A stretch of 64,000 bases of DNA from JADKIH01 sp049363815 (GTDB taxonomy: Bacteria; Bacteroidota; Bacteroidia; AKYH767-A; 2013-40CM-41-45): positions 36,788 through 100,787 of the forward strand of contig JBMQEM010000208.1 in assembly GCA_049363815.1 (NCBI GenBank), written 5' to 3'. Below the pieces are notes generated by a model that did not search any database, was not told the DNA's origin, and saw only the letters and a program-made list of their open reading frames with translations. The translations under genes were made by a program, and so were the position numbers. Shown here in pieces: positions 52,022 to 61,518 of the stretch; within the stretch, counting starts at the first letter, position 1; the number at the start of each line of letters is the position of its first letter.

Positions 52022-54277
52022 TTAGTGAGAGACGATAAATTTTCTGCTAACAGAATTTTCACCGGAGATCAGTTGGATCATATAGATCCCATTCTGAAAT
52101 CCCGAAACATCTATTTGTTTTTCCATAGCCAGAAGCGAACCTGAATGCACAAGCTTTCCTGTTATGTCGTAGATACGGATAACAGAGCGCTGCAGAGTAC
52201 CCAGATTAAAAAACCGTAAATTCAATTTATCATTGACAGGATTCGGAGATAAGATAAAAGATGGTTTCAGTTTCACAGTTTCCGAAATTCCAATTCCTGA
52301 ATTTGACTGGTATCTGATCTCCACTCCACCTGTAGACTGACCAATTACAATATCCGTTAACCCGTCAGAATTCAGATCACCGCCACTTACTGTGATATTG
52401 AATTTTATCCTGTCACTTTCTGAATTACTGATTGCATAACCTTTGAAATGATAACAACCAGTAATGTTACCGTCGATGCTATCATAACTGTAAATAAAAC
52501 CGTTTTCATTCGCTACAAGTAACCGTTTACTTCCCAGACTATCATAAAAAAACGGAACTGTAAATCCATCTACAGTAGAAGGTCTTTGAATAGAAACACA
52601 GCCAAGCGAATCATCAGTTGGGGCTGAAGCGAAAAAAGCCGATGTTGGGGTCCCAATATTTTTATACATGTTTATAATTCCATTTTGTTCACCAATGATC
52701 AAATCGTTGAGCCCGTCATTGTTCAGGTCGTAGATCTGCGGTGTAGAATATTTTCCAACATCAATTGACATGTAATAGAAAGCTACGAAAGAAAAATCCG
52801 AAACATTTCCCGGACCACCATTATTTATAAAGTAAGCTAATCTGCCATCTTCATTTCCTATGATCATATCTTTATCGCCATCACCATCCAGATCACCAAA
52901 TGCAGGATAGACCGGTGAAACAAAATTATACTGACTAATTGTTGCCACATCAGAATCGATTAATTCAAAAGAAGGCGATGAGGCCGTTCCGGTATTTTTG
53001 TAGAATCTGATACCTGTTTTCCTGGTACGGGTTGCATTCATAAATTCATCGTATCCGATCATCAGATCAAGCAGACCATCATTATCATAATCATATAAAA
53101 CAGGAGCAGCATGTTCCCCTGCTTCTATCATACTTTGTTGCAGGAAAGTTTTCGTTGTGAATTCAAAAATGGGATGCGCATCAGTGCCATCGTTGCGATA
53201 AAACCACATTCCTTCATGATTCTCATTGAAATTCGGCACAACAAGCAGATCCCTATTGCCATCGTTGTCAAGATCGATATAAGAATGATAATGAAATCCA
53301 TCAAAGGTAGCAGAGACATCATAGGAAGGAAAGATCGTGTCCTGTGAGCCCATATCCGCCGATACATTGGATCCTTCATTTATGACAAGCAAAGAATTAT
53401 ATGCAGCCACATCGCCTATCAGGATATCCTTGTCATTATCTCCATCAATGTCTATGAGCATCATACCGGAAACCGTATCGTCCTGAGGTGCAGCTTCACT
53501 TTGTTCGTAAACCGGTTTTTCAAATTTCAGAGAATCAGAATGGATCCGGCCTTCTCTGCAAGGACAATGAAAACAACCAACTTCGTTAGCACCGCCAACC
53601 AACAAAGCAAAATTACCCCAGCAACCCGTTGCATATTCGAAATCCAAAGAATCACAATTTCCATAGCGTTCCATTGAATAATTCTTGTGAAAAATAAAAC
53701 GTGCATCCGGCAATGAATTATAACCAATAATATCCATATCACCATCTCCGTCAATGTCACTTAATCCCGGCTGTGAAACTCCGCTTACAAAAATATTCTG
53801 ACGCAAGGTCTGGTATTTCTCATCCAGGTAATCATCAACCAATGTCCATTGAAGTCCGTTTGCTATAGTAAAATCATTCCTGTAAACGGCCATTGCAGAT
53901 AAAGCAATTGGAGAAAGTGTAAAAAGGTCTTCTTTTCCATCGCAATTATAATCATACATCAGGACCCACTGATTGATCGCAGGAAATTTATTGTTGTATT
54001 CAGGAGCATAATCCCATGCAAGTGTATAATCTGTATTTCCATTATTCAGAAAAACTGTATTCCTTGAATTGAATTTATCATAGATAAAAATATCCTTTCT
54101 TCCGTCACCGTTAACATCAACTTCGTTTACTGCCGGAAAGTTTATACCACCGGCCCATGGGTTTTGTAATTGTACTCCATTTTCCGTCACATGAAGAGTA
54201 TCAATCCGGTTAAAGAACTGACCATTTGCCTTCATAACGTATCCCGAAATCAGGAGGATCAATAAGAATATTCTCAT
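52022..54277 (-). CDS. T9SS-secreted FG-GAP/VCBS repeat protein
   Basis: With ATG 54277 (MRIFLLILLISGYV) there is a signal peptide; the longer frame to 54325 adds 16 residues before it. The mature part contains at least eight calcium-type motifs DxDxDGxxD: NGDGRKDIFI, DIDGDGDMDIIG, DIDGDNDKDILIG, DLDNDGNRDLLV, DYDNDGLLDLMIG, DLDGDGDKDMIIG, DLNNDGLNDLIIG and DLNSDGLTDIVIG, which suggests an FG-GAP beta-propeller. The tail (SFILSPNPVNDKLNLRF ... SRKFIVSH) is a T9SS sorting domain. Probably a cell-surface or secreted adhesin-like protein. Confidence 0.9.
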   Translation of the reverse strand: MRIFLLILLISGYVMKANGQFFNRIDTLHVTENGVQLQNPWAGGINFPAVNEVDVNGDGRKDIFIYDKFNSRNTVFLNNGNTDYTLAWDYAPEYNNKFPAINQWVLMYDYNCDGKEDLFTLSPIALSAMAVYRNDFTIANGLQWTLVDDYLDEKYQTLRQNIFVSGVSQPGLSDIDGDGDMDIIGYNSLPDARFIFHKNYSMERYGNCDSLDFEYATGCWGNFALLVGGANEVGCFHCPCREGRIHSDSLKFEKPVYEQSEAAPQDDTVSGMMLIDIDGDNDKDILIGDVAAYNSLLVINEGSNVSADMGSQDTIFPSYDVSATFDGFHYHSYIDLDNDGNRDLLVVPNFNENHEGMWFYRNDGTDAHPIFEFTTKTFLQQSMIEAGEHAAPVLYDYDNDGLLDLMIGYDEFMNATRTRKTGIRFYKNTGTASSPSFELIDSDVATISQYNFVSPVYPAFGDLDGDGDKDMIIGNEDGRLAYFINNGGPGNVSDFSFVAFYYMSIDVGKYSTPQIYDLNNDGLNDLIIGEQNGIINMYKNIGTPTSAFFASAPTDDSLGCVSIQRPSTVDGFTVPFFYDSLGSKRLLVANENGFIYSYDSIDGNITGCYHFKGYAISNSESDRIKFNITVSGGDLNSDGLTDIVIGQSTGGVEIRYQSNSGIGISETVKLKPSFILSPNPVNDKLNLRFFNLGTLQRSVIRIYDITGKLVHSGSLLAMEKQIDVSGFQNGIYMIQLISGENSVSRKFIVSH

Positions 54278-54340
54278 ATCCCAAAGATAGTCAAACATCC
54301 ATTTCCGAATGAAAAATATTTTCATAAATTGCGGGTCGGT

Positions 54341-54430
54341 TAAAGGTTAAGGGTCATAGGTCATAGGTCATAGGTCATAGGTCATAGGTCAAAGGTCAAA
54401 GGTCAAAGGTCAAAGATTAAAGGTCAGGGG
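54341..54430. repeat. Tandem 7-bp repeats of GGTCATA / GGTCAAA
   Basis: After AGGTTAAGG come about five copies of GGTCATA, then about four of GGTCAAA and degenerate units (AGATTAA, AGGTCAGG). It lies between the FG-GAP gene and yajQ, upstream of both start codons. The change from one unit to another in mid-array suggests slippage with point mutation. Confidence 0.9.
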
Positions 54431-54442
54431 CCAGATAACACA

Positions 54443-54476
54443 GGTTATTAGTTATTAGTTATTAGTTATTAGTTAT
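54443..54476. repeat. Tandem 7-bp repeats of GTTATTA
   Basis: GTTATTA is repeated about five times and ends 6 nt before the ATG of yajQ. It is distinct in sequence from the GGTCATA array 13 nt before it but has the same 7-bp period. Confidence 0.9.
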
Positions 54477-54482
54477 AAAAAA

Positions 54483-54974
54483 ATGCCATCATTCGACGTA
54501 GTCAGTAAAATAGACATTCAGAAATTCGACAATGCCATCAATGTGGCAGTGAAGGAGATCAGCACACGTTATGATTTCAACCAGTCGAAGACGAAAGTAG
54601 AATTTGATAAAAAGACCTTAATGGTTCATGTGCTGACTGAAAACGATATGCGCATGAAAGCGGTAGAAGGAATAATTATTGGCAGGGTGATCAAACAAGG
54701 TATCGATGCCAAGGTTCTTGATTTCGGGAAAGAATTATATGCTTCGGGAAATATGGTAAAAAAGGACATCAACCTGAAGCAAGGCATTGATAAAGAAACT
54801 GCAAAAAAAGTGGTTAAACTCATTAAGGAAAGTGAAAAGAAAGTACAAGCATCAATTATGGATGAACAGGTTCGCGTTACAGGAAAAAAGATCGATGATC
54901 TTCAGGAGTTGATCGCTATACTTGAAAAATCAGATGTAGGAATGCCTTTACAATTTGAGAACTTTCGCAGTTGA
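54483..54974 (+). CDS. yajQ: YajQ-family nucleotide-binding protein
   Basis: 163 residues: MPSFDVVSKIDIQKFDNAIN, then ISTRYDFNQSKTKVEF and TENDMRMKAVEGI, matching YajQ along its whole length. The fold is two ferredoxin-like halves; homologues bind cyclic di-GMP or other nucleotides, and some act as effectors on transcription. Cytoplasmic. The start codon lies directly after a GTTATTA repeat tract, which leaves no room for an ordinary leader, so repeat-length changes could affect its expression. Confidence 0.93.
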   Translation: MPSFDVVSKIDIQKFDNAINVAVKEISTRYDFNQSKTKVEFDKKTLMVHVLTENDMRMKAVEGIIIGRVIKQGIDAKVLDFGKELYASGNMVKKDINLKQGIDKETAKKVVKLIKESEKKVQASIMDEQVRVTGKKIDDLQELIAILEKSDVGMPLQFENFRS

Positions 54975-55016
54975 ATTATTCAGCTGAAGAAATAAAATCC
55001 GCAAGCCCACATTGAT

Positions 55017-55838
55017 GTGAAAACAATTTTAAAATATTTCTTTCTTCTATTTTTTTTCAGCATTCTTTCATGTTGTGTAAAGGCGCAAGACAAAATCGTT
55101 AAAGTAAACAATGATACACTCCGGGTTAAGATCATGCAGATCACTCTGGATAAAATAAAATTCAGGTATCATGGAATGAAGTCTGGTCAGATCCTTGAGA
55201 TTCCCAAAAACCAGGTGAAACAGATCATTTATGAAAACGGTTCTTCATTGACAATTGTATACAATCTGTTTGACGTCTCTAAAGATTTAATGATTAAGGA
55301 CAGATTCAGGGCAATAAAAATTGATATTTGCGCTCCGCTCCTGAATCACATCACCATTGGGTATGAACACAAACTAAAATTAGGAATGAATCTGGAAATC
55401 AAGGGCGGATATATTGGCTGGCGCGTCAATAAGACACTTGATAAAACGGATGGATTCATTGCCAAAGCCAGTCTTCGTTTCCTGAAGAACACCAACACCA
55501 TTCGCAAAGGGTTGAAATATATGCATCCTATGAAAGGCAGCTATGTTAAACCTGAAATTGCTTTTTCAAGATATACTTCAATTGAAGAAGGTCATAAGAT
55601 CAACTTCTCGAATGTTTATGCAAGTATTAATTTCGGACGTCAATATATACTTGGAAATGTCATCTGTCTTGATTTCTTTGGCGGCGCCGGTGTAGGCTAC
55701 CAGCTAAATTCACGTGGAGCCAATTCCTCCAATCAGGCCAAAGGTGATGATTTCAGTTATTGCTATTCACATTTATATTTTGGAAAAAAACTTCCGATCA
55801 TATTGACAGGTGGGTTGATGATGGGTTATGTCTTTTAG
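55017..55838 (+). CDS. Exported beta-barrel-like protein, probably frameshifted near its 3' end
   Basis: Starts at GTG 55017 with a signal peptide (LKYFFLLFFFSILSCCVKAQ). Residues about 25-95 (VKVNNDTLRVKIMQITLDKI, IPKNQVKQIIYENGSSL) form a small beta domain seen in Bacteroidota exported proteins; the rest reads as a barrel (HKLKLGMNLEIKGGYIGW, NVYASINFGRQYILGN). The frame ends at GYVF, but the next 110 nt in another frame continue with AEKQYTLPNFKPPLPLQLR and SFDLRMRSGVRVRL, an alternating amphipathic strand expected at a barrel end. One missing T in the TTTT at 55832-55835 would join them (310 residues, to 55948). Confidence 0.65.
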   Translation: MKTILKYFFLLFFFSILSCCVKAQDKIVKVNNDTLRVKIMQITLDKIKFRYHGMKSGQILEIPKNQVKQIIYENGSSLTIVYNLFDVSKDLMIKDRFRAIKIDICAPLLNHITIGYEHKLKLGMNLEIKGGYIGWRVNKTLDKTDGFIAKASLRFLKNTNTIRKGLKYMHPMKGSYVKPEIAFSRYTSIEEGHKINFSNVYASINFGRQYILGNVICLDFFGGAGVGYQLNSRGANSSNQAKGDDFSYCYSHLYFGKKLPIILTGGLMMGYVF

Positions 55839-55956
55839 CAGAAAAGCAATACACTCTTCCTAACTTCAAACCTCCACTTCCACTCCAGCTCAGGTCAAAG
55901 AAAAGTTTTGATTTAAGAATGAGATCTGGAGTAAGAGTAAGGCTATAGCCAAATAA

Positions 55957-58410
55957 CTAACCCTTCCTGATAACCGCTCCAACTTCACTTTCAAACGCTC
56001 CCATCAATCTTTCCATCGTTTTATCGATCTGCTTATCAGTGAGGGTTTGTTGTTCATCAAGTAAAATGAATGAAACGGCAAGTGATTTTTTTCCGGCTTC
56101 AATTTTATCGCCCTGATAAAGGTCAAACAGTGACACTTCTTTCAACAATTTTCTTTCCGACTTGTAAGCAATCTCTACGATCTTTGAGAAAGGTGTTGAT
56201 ACATCGAGCATCATAGAGAGATCTCGTTTCACAGCAGGGAACTTTGACACTTCCTGATATTGAACGGGTTTTTTCTTTGCTTTCCTGATAACAAGATCCC
56301 AGTTGACAGAACATGAAAAAACATCTGCAAGATCGTACTTTTTAAGAAGGGAATTTTTCACAGCACCGATCTCACAAAGTACTTTCGTTCCTGCTAAGTA
56401 CGTAAGTCCGTAATTAAATGCAGGATGTTCAGATTCTTTTATTGTCAGATCAGACTGGTTAATTCCACAAAGAGAAAGCACATTGGTCAGAATCGATTTC
56501 ATGAAGAAGAAATCAGAATTTATTGACGGACCCTGCCAAGAAACTTCCTGCTTTCTTCCACTGGCTAATAAAGACAAACTGTATGATTCCGAATATCCGG
56601 ATTCTGTTTTCGAATAAACTTTCCCGAATTCAAACATTTTTTGATCGGCTTGCTTCCGGTTTCTGTTGTATTCAAGAATTTCCAAACCTGTCATCAAAAG
56701 ATCCTGACGCAATACACCGAGATCCTGACTCAATGGATTTAGAATCTTAACCGACTTTTCTTCACTCCAGCCCGGTGCTGAATTATAATCTTGTCTGGTC
56801 AACGAGTTTGTAAGTATTTCATTAAAGCCCTGAGCAGCCAGATAATTTGCGACCTTATTCTGGATCTCTTCCCTGTCGAATTCTACAATGGCAGGAAGTG
56901 ATATACTTTGTTTCTTGGGAAGCGGGATCCTATCGTATCCATAAACACGAAGGATCTCCTCAATAACATCAACAGGACGAAGAACATCAACTTTAAATGC
57001 CGGAACCTGAAGATTAAGTCCTTCCGGATCGGAAGAAACTATTTTTATTCCAAGCGAAAGTAAAATTGTGGAGATCACATTTCTGTCGATCACTTCACCG
57101 GAAAACTGATCGATGTAAGAATATTTAATATTGAAATCAACTTCCGGTTTCTTTTCAGGATAGATATCAATAACCGGTGAAGCAATTTTTCCTCCGCAAA
57201 CTTCCTGCAAAAGCAAAGCTGCACGCTTCATAGCATACATGGTGATCTCAGGATCAGTTCCACGTTCAAAACGAAAACTTGCATCGGTTTTTAGTCCGTG
57301 CTGCTTGCTAGTTTTACGGATGCTTGCCGGATCAAAACAGGCACTTTCAAGGAAAACAGTTTTTGTTGCTTCAGTGATCCCTGAATCAATCCCTCCGAAA
57401 ACTCCTGCAATACACATAGGATTTTCAGAATTGCAGATCATCAGGTTTCCTCCATGCAATGTCCGTTCAACTTTGTCGAGTGTAACAAACTTCTCACCTT
57501 CTTTCGCCTGACGCACAACAACTTTTTTCCCCGCAATTTTATCTGCATCAAATGCATGCAACGGTTGTCCGGTTTCATGCAAAATATAATTTGTGATATC
57601 GACTACATTATTGATTGGATTTACGCCAATAGACGACAACCGGTTTTTCAACCATTCAGGTGATTGACTTACAGAAATATTAGTGAGAGTAATTGCAGTA
57701 TATCGTGGACAAGCAGAACTGTCTTCAACAACAACTTCTATCAAGCGTTCATTACCTGCAGTGAAATTTTCAACTGAAGGCAATACAACTTTAGAATCAT
57801 TTTCAATTTTCTTCGACTGAATAGATTTTTCTGTATTGATCAAAGCAGAAAGATCTCTGGCAACACCTAGATGCGAAGCGGCATCAGCGCGATTAGGAGT
57901 CAGGCCGATCTCAATAACTGAATCATTTTCCAGTTTGAAAAAATCGCTTGCCTTTGTTCCTATCACAGCATCTTCCGGCAAAATTAAAATGCCTGCATGC
58001 GATGTTCCTAATCCGATCTCATCCTCAGCGCAGATCATGCCTTCAGAAACTTCTCCCCGGATCTTTGATTTCTTTATTTCAAATGGTTCGCCTGTAACCG
58101 GATGCACAGTTGTTCCAACAACAGCAACAATTACTTTTTGTCCGGCCGCAACATTCGGCGCTCCGCAAACAATTTGCAAAGGTGTTTCACCACCGACGTT
58201 CACAGTTGTCAGACTTAACTTATCAGCATTCGGATGCTTCGCACAAGTCAAGACCTGACCTACAAAAAGCCCTTTCAAGCCACCTTTAACAGATTCAAAA
58301 GGTTCAACATTTTCAACTTCCAGTCCGCCTGCTGTCAGCATGACAGCAGCTTGATCCACAGTCAGATCCGTTTTCACGAAATCCTTTAACCAATTGTATG
58401 AAATTTTCAT
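55957..58410 (-). CDS. pheT: Phenylalanine-tRNA ligase beta subunit
   Basis: 817 residues, normal length. N-terminal MKISYNWLKDFVKTDLTVDQ, tRNA-binding EMAP-like domain (LFVGQVLTCAKHPNADKLSL ... IVCGAPNVAAGQ), B3/4 editing domain, B5 domain (HQPLHAFDADKI-type text: NYILHETGQPLHAFDADKI), catalytic-like core (VYGYDRIPLP) and a C-terminal anticodon-binding FDX-ACB domain (SKFPAVKRDLSMMLD, LFDLYQGDKIEAGKKSLAVS). It joins with PheS to charge tRNA-Phe; pheS is not in the window. Fifty nt downstream of recG in the same direction. Confidence 0.96.
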   Translation of the reverse strand: MKISYNWLKDFVKTDLTVDQAAVMLTAGGLEVENVEPFESVKGGLKGLFVGQVLTCAKHPNADKLSLTTVNVGGETPLQIVCGAPNVAAGQKVIVAVVGTTVHPVTGEPFEIKKSKIRGEVSEGMICAEDEIGLGTSHAGILILPEDAVIGTKASDFFKLENDSVIEIGLTPNRADAASHLGVARDLSALINTEKSIQSKKIENDSKVVLPSVENFTAGNERLIEVVVEDSSACPRYTAITLTNISVSQSPEWLKNRLSSIGVNPINNVVDITNYILHETGQPLHAFDADKIAGKKVVVRQAKEGEKFVTLDKVERTLHGGNLMICNSENPMCIAGVFGGIDSGITEATKTVFLESACFDPASIRKTSKQHGLKTDASFRFERGTDPEITMYAMKRAALLLQEVCGGKIASPVIDIYPEKKPEVDFNIKYSYIDQFSGEVIDRNVISTILLSLGIKIVSSDPEGLNLQVPAFKVDVLRPVDVIEEILRVYGYDRIPLPKKQSISLPAIVEFDREEIQNKVANYLAAQGFNEILTNSLTRQDYNSAPGWSEEKSVKILNPLSQDLGVLRQDLLMTGLEILEYNRNRKQADQKMFEFGKVYSKTESGYSESYSLSLLASGRKQEVSWQGPSINSDFFFMKSILTNVLSLCGINQSDLTIKESEHPAFNYGLTYLAGTKVLCEIGAVKNSLLKKYDLADVFSCSVNWDLVIRKAKKKPVQYQEVSKFPAVKRDLSMMLDVSTPFSKIVEIAYKSERKLLKEVSLFDLYQGDKIEAGKKSLAVSFILLDEQQTLTDKQIDKTMERLMGAFESEVGAVIRKG

Positions 58411-58460
58411 AATTTAAGCCTATTCAGCCGCAATATTAGTGAATAATTCGCTATTCGTTA

Positions 58461-60566
58461 TCAAGAGATTCTACCCCATTCTCCCGACTTCCGAATCTGC
58501 TCCTGCAATTGCAATCTGGTTCCAGCATTTTCCGGTGTAGTGAGATTCGGATCTTTCTTCAGTATTTCAATAGCAATATCGCGAGTACGCTGAACCAAAG
58601 CCGCATCACGTGAGAGATCAGCTAACTTCAGATCTAGTAAACCACTTTGACGCGTTCCTTCAGCATCACCGGGACCACGGAGTTTGAGATCAGTCTCTGC
58701 AATTTTAAACCCATCATTGGTTTCACACATAGTTGCAATTCTCAATTTTGAATCTCTTCCGAGTTTTGAGCTGGTCATAAGAATACAGTACGATTGCTCA
58801 GCTCCCCTGCCAACTCTTCCCCGCAACTGATGCAATTGTGAAAGTCCGAATCGCTCAGCATTTTCAATGATCATAACAGAAGCATTCGGAACATTCACTC
58901 CTACTTCGATGACGGTTGTTGCAACCATGATCTGTGTTTCACCTTTTACGAATCGTTGCATTTCAAAATCCTTGTCTTTTGCTTTCATTTTTCCGTGAAC
59001 AATACTCACATGATATTGCGGTGCCGGAAAATCACGGCAGATCGATTCAAACCCGGCCATGAGATTATTAAGGTCGATCTTTTCGGATTCTTCGATCAGC
59101 GGATAAACAATATACACTTGTCGCCCGGCTGCAATTTCTTTTTTCAGAAACGACCATACCTGTAACCGGTTCGAATCAAATTTGTGAATAGTTTTAATTG
59201 GCTTTCTTCCCGGCGGCAATTCATCGATGACTGAAACATCAAGATCACCGTATAGTGTCATAGCAAGAGTCCGCGGAATGGGAGTTGCTGTCATGACAAG
59301 TACATGCGGAACAACTTCATTTTTTTTCCAGAGGCGGGAGCGTTGTTCAACACCAAAGCGATGTTGTTCATCGATAACGACAAAACCTAGATTCATGAAT
59401 TTAACTTTATCTTCAATCAATGCATGTGTACCGATCAGGATATTTATTTCCCCATTTTCAAGTTGCTCATGAATTTTTCGTCTTGCTGCAGTTCTGGTTG
59501 AACCGGTGAGGAGGGCAATATTCAGATTCATATTTTTCAAAAAAGCTGCAATTGATTCCGCATGTTGGTTCGCCAGGATCTCTGTCGGTGCCATGATGCA
59601 GGCCTGATATCCATTTCCGATCGCAATGAGCATACACATCAGCGCCACCATTGTTTTACCTGATCCAACATCACCCTGAAGCAAACGATTCATCTGTTTT
59701 CCTGATCCACAATCGGTCCGGATCTCTTTGATCACTTTTTTCTGAGCACCTGTTAATTCAAATGGCAGATGGTTGTGAAAAAACTCATTGAACTGGTCTC
59801 CGACCTTATCAAAACGGATTCCTCTGATTTTTTCAGTCCTGAGTAACTTCATATGCAAGAGTCTCAACTGAAGAAAAAACAACTCTTCGAATTTGATCCT
59901 TGTTTCGGCTTTCTCCTGTTGTGCAACTGATTCAGGAAAATGAATGGCAGAGTAAGTCTGAAGCCGGTTGAAAAACCTGAATTCATTAAGTACATGCTGC
60001 GGCAAGGTTTCTGAAAGTTCTTTTGGAAGAATACTATGCAGATTTTTCTGAAGTCGCAATAAACCTTTACTATCCAGTCCTTTCAGTTTCAGTTTTTCCG
60101 TTGTACTGTAAACCGGTTGCATTACTGAAGAAATCGTTTGCTGGGCTTCACTGATCAGTTCAAGTTCAGGGTGAACAATATTGATCATCCCGTTGAACTC
60201 TGTTGGCTTCCCAAAGAGTACATATTCAGTATTTAGTTTAAGATTGGCCGTGATCCATTTTATCCCTTGAAACCAGCGAAGTTCCAGGAAACCGGTTTTA
60301 TCTTCAAAGCGGCCGGCCAGGTACTTCCTTCGTTTTTCACCTCTGACAATGAGGCTTGTTATTGTACCTTTGATCTGGATATAGGGCAAATTGGCATTTG
60401 CTTCTTTAACGGTATAGAACTTGGTGCGGTCGACATATCGAAACGGATAATGATGCAGCAGGTCACCTTGTGTAAAAATACCGAGTTCTTTCCTGAGGAC
60501 TTCGGCTTTCATTGGTCCGACTCCTTTTAGAAATTCGATCTTCGTCTGAAAAAAATCATGCTGCAT
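58461..60566 (-). CDS. recG: ATP-dependent DNA helicase RecG
   Basis: About 701 residues from ATG 60566. The wedge domain (ITSLIVRGEKRRKYLAGRFE) is followed by helicase motifs: Walker A LLQGDVGSGKTMVALM (about 300-315), motif II VVIDEQHRFGVEQRSRLW, motif III VMTATPIPRTLAMTLYGDLD, motif IV-VI (VATTVIEVGVNVPNAS, QLHQLRGRVGRG) and the TRG region (LKLRGPGDAEGTRQSGL). It remodels stalled replication forks and Holliday junctions. ATG 60572 would add two residues. Confidence 0.96.
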   Translation of the reverse strand: MQHDFFQTKIEFLKGVGPMKAEVLRKELGIFTQGDLLHHYPFRYVDRTKFYTVKEANANLPYIQIKGTITSLIVRGEKRRKYLAGRFEDKTGFLELRWFQGIKWITANLKLNTEYVLFGKPTEFNGMINIVHPELELISEAQQTISSVMQPVYSTTEKLKLKGLDSKGLLRLQKNLHSILPKELSETLPQHVLNEFRFFNRLQTYSAIHFPESVAQQEKAETRIKFEELFFLQLRLLHMKLLRTEKIRGIRFDKVGDQFNEFFHNHLPFELTGAQKKVIKEIRTDCGSGKQMNRLLQGDVGSGKTMVALMCMLIAIGNGYQACIMAPTEILANQHAESIAAFLKNMNLNIALLTGSTRTAARRKIHEQLENGEINILIGTHALIEDKVKFMNLGFVVIDEQHRFGVEQRSRLWKKNEVVPHVLVMTATPIPRTLAMTLYGDLDVSVIDELPPGRKPIKTIHKFDSNRLQVWSFLKKEIAAGRQVYIVYPLIEESEKIDLNNLMAGFESICRDFPAPQYHVSIVHGKMKAKDKDFEMQRFVKGETQIMVATTVIEVGVNVPNASVMIIENAERFGLSQLHQLRGRVGRGAEQSYCILMTSSKLGRDSKLRIATMCETNDGFKIAETDLKLRGPGDAEGTRQSGLLDLKLADLSRDAALVQRTRDIAIEILKKDPNLTTPENAGTRLQLQEQIRKSGEWGRIS

Positions 60567-60622
60567 AATCAAGGCGAAAGTAATGAATTAGGTTAAAAAA
60601 GTTGTTCATTAAAAGCGGTGAA

Positions 60623-61363
60623 ATGGATAGTGAAAATAAAGGTAAGAGAGAAATAATCAATGCAATGGCATTTCCATTGCTGTTTACTGCTTTGATCTGG
60701 CTCATTGAATTGGGCGCACATCTTAGCGGAACAAGATTGATTAATTTAGGGATTTTACCAGGAAAACCGGAAGGACTTGTTGGATTAATCACTTCTCCCT
60801 TCATTCATGGTGACCTCGATCACCTTTTATCAAATACGGCTCCTTTATTGATCGTCGGAACCGGCATGATCTATTTTTACAAAGAACTCGCTTACCGGGT
60901 GATGGCCGCAATTTGGATAATGACAGGTTTTTGGGTCTGGATGTTTGCCCGACCGGAATGGCATATCGGTGCAAGTGGACTTATTTATGGATTTGTATGT
61001 TTCTTGTTTTTTAGCGGGATCTTCAGAAGAGATACACGTTTGACAGCAATCTCACTATTGGTTACTTTTTTATACGGAAGTCTGGTTTGGGGCATTTTGC
61101 CGATCAATCAATTGGTTTCCTGGGAAAGTCATTTATTCGGATCCGTTGCCGGACTTTTCACTGCATTTTATTACCGACATGAAGGTCCGGTAAAGCCAAA
61201 ACCGCAATGGGAAATAGATGAGGAAAACGATCTGTTGAATCCGACGTCTGCCTATGAAACAGAAGTTGAATTTGTTAACGAAGAACCTGTCATTCCGGAA
61301 ATAAAGATCAACTATACATTGATTGAAAAACCTACCGAACCTACTGAAAACAAAGGCGGCTAA
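60623..61363 (+). CDS. Rhomboid-family intramembrane serine protease
   Basis: From ATG 60623, 246 residues with about six helices. HGDLDHLLSNTAPLLIVG carries the conserved His/Asn of rhomboids, WHIGASGLIYGFVCF contains the catalytic Ser in GASG (near residue 120), and VSWESHLFGSVAGLFTAF provides the catalytic His. The C-terminal ~55 residues are soluble and acidic. The longer frame from a TTG at 60602 is less likely. It cleaves transmembrane substrates within the membrane; substrate unknown. Divergent from recG. Confidence 0.9.
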   Translation: MDSENKGKREIINAMAFPLLFTALIWLIELGAHLSGTRLINLGILPGKPEGLVGLITSPFIHGDLDHLLSNTAPLLIVGTGMIYFYKELAYRVMAAIWIMTGFWVWMFARPEWHIGASGLIYGFVCFLFFSGIFRRDTRLTAISLLVTFLYGSLVWGILPINQLVSWESHLFGSVAGLFTAFYYRHEGPVKPKPQWEIDEENDLLNPTSAYETEVEFVNEEPVIPEIKINYTLIEKPTEPTENKGG

Positions 61364-61518
61364 GTGTTTTATTTTCTCTATGAAACCGTATAACTTTTTT
61401 AACAATGAACTGTGATAAGATTATTCTCAATTCAAGGAACATTTTTTTATAGAGTTCGTATTTTAGTAACAGTCTAAAATCGCAACTAAATAAATCCAAA
61501 ATAAACCTTAATCAAACA

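Noticed and set aside
54341..54476. Possible CRISPR array, because of regular repeats
   Set aside because: Units are 7 bp with no spacers between them, and no cas genes are nearby; these are simple tandem repeats.
57836..58258. 140-residue open frame on the plus strand
   Set aside because: Antisense to the conserved N-terminal part of pheT.
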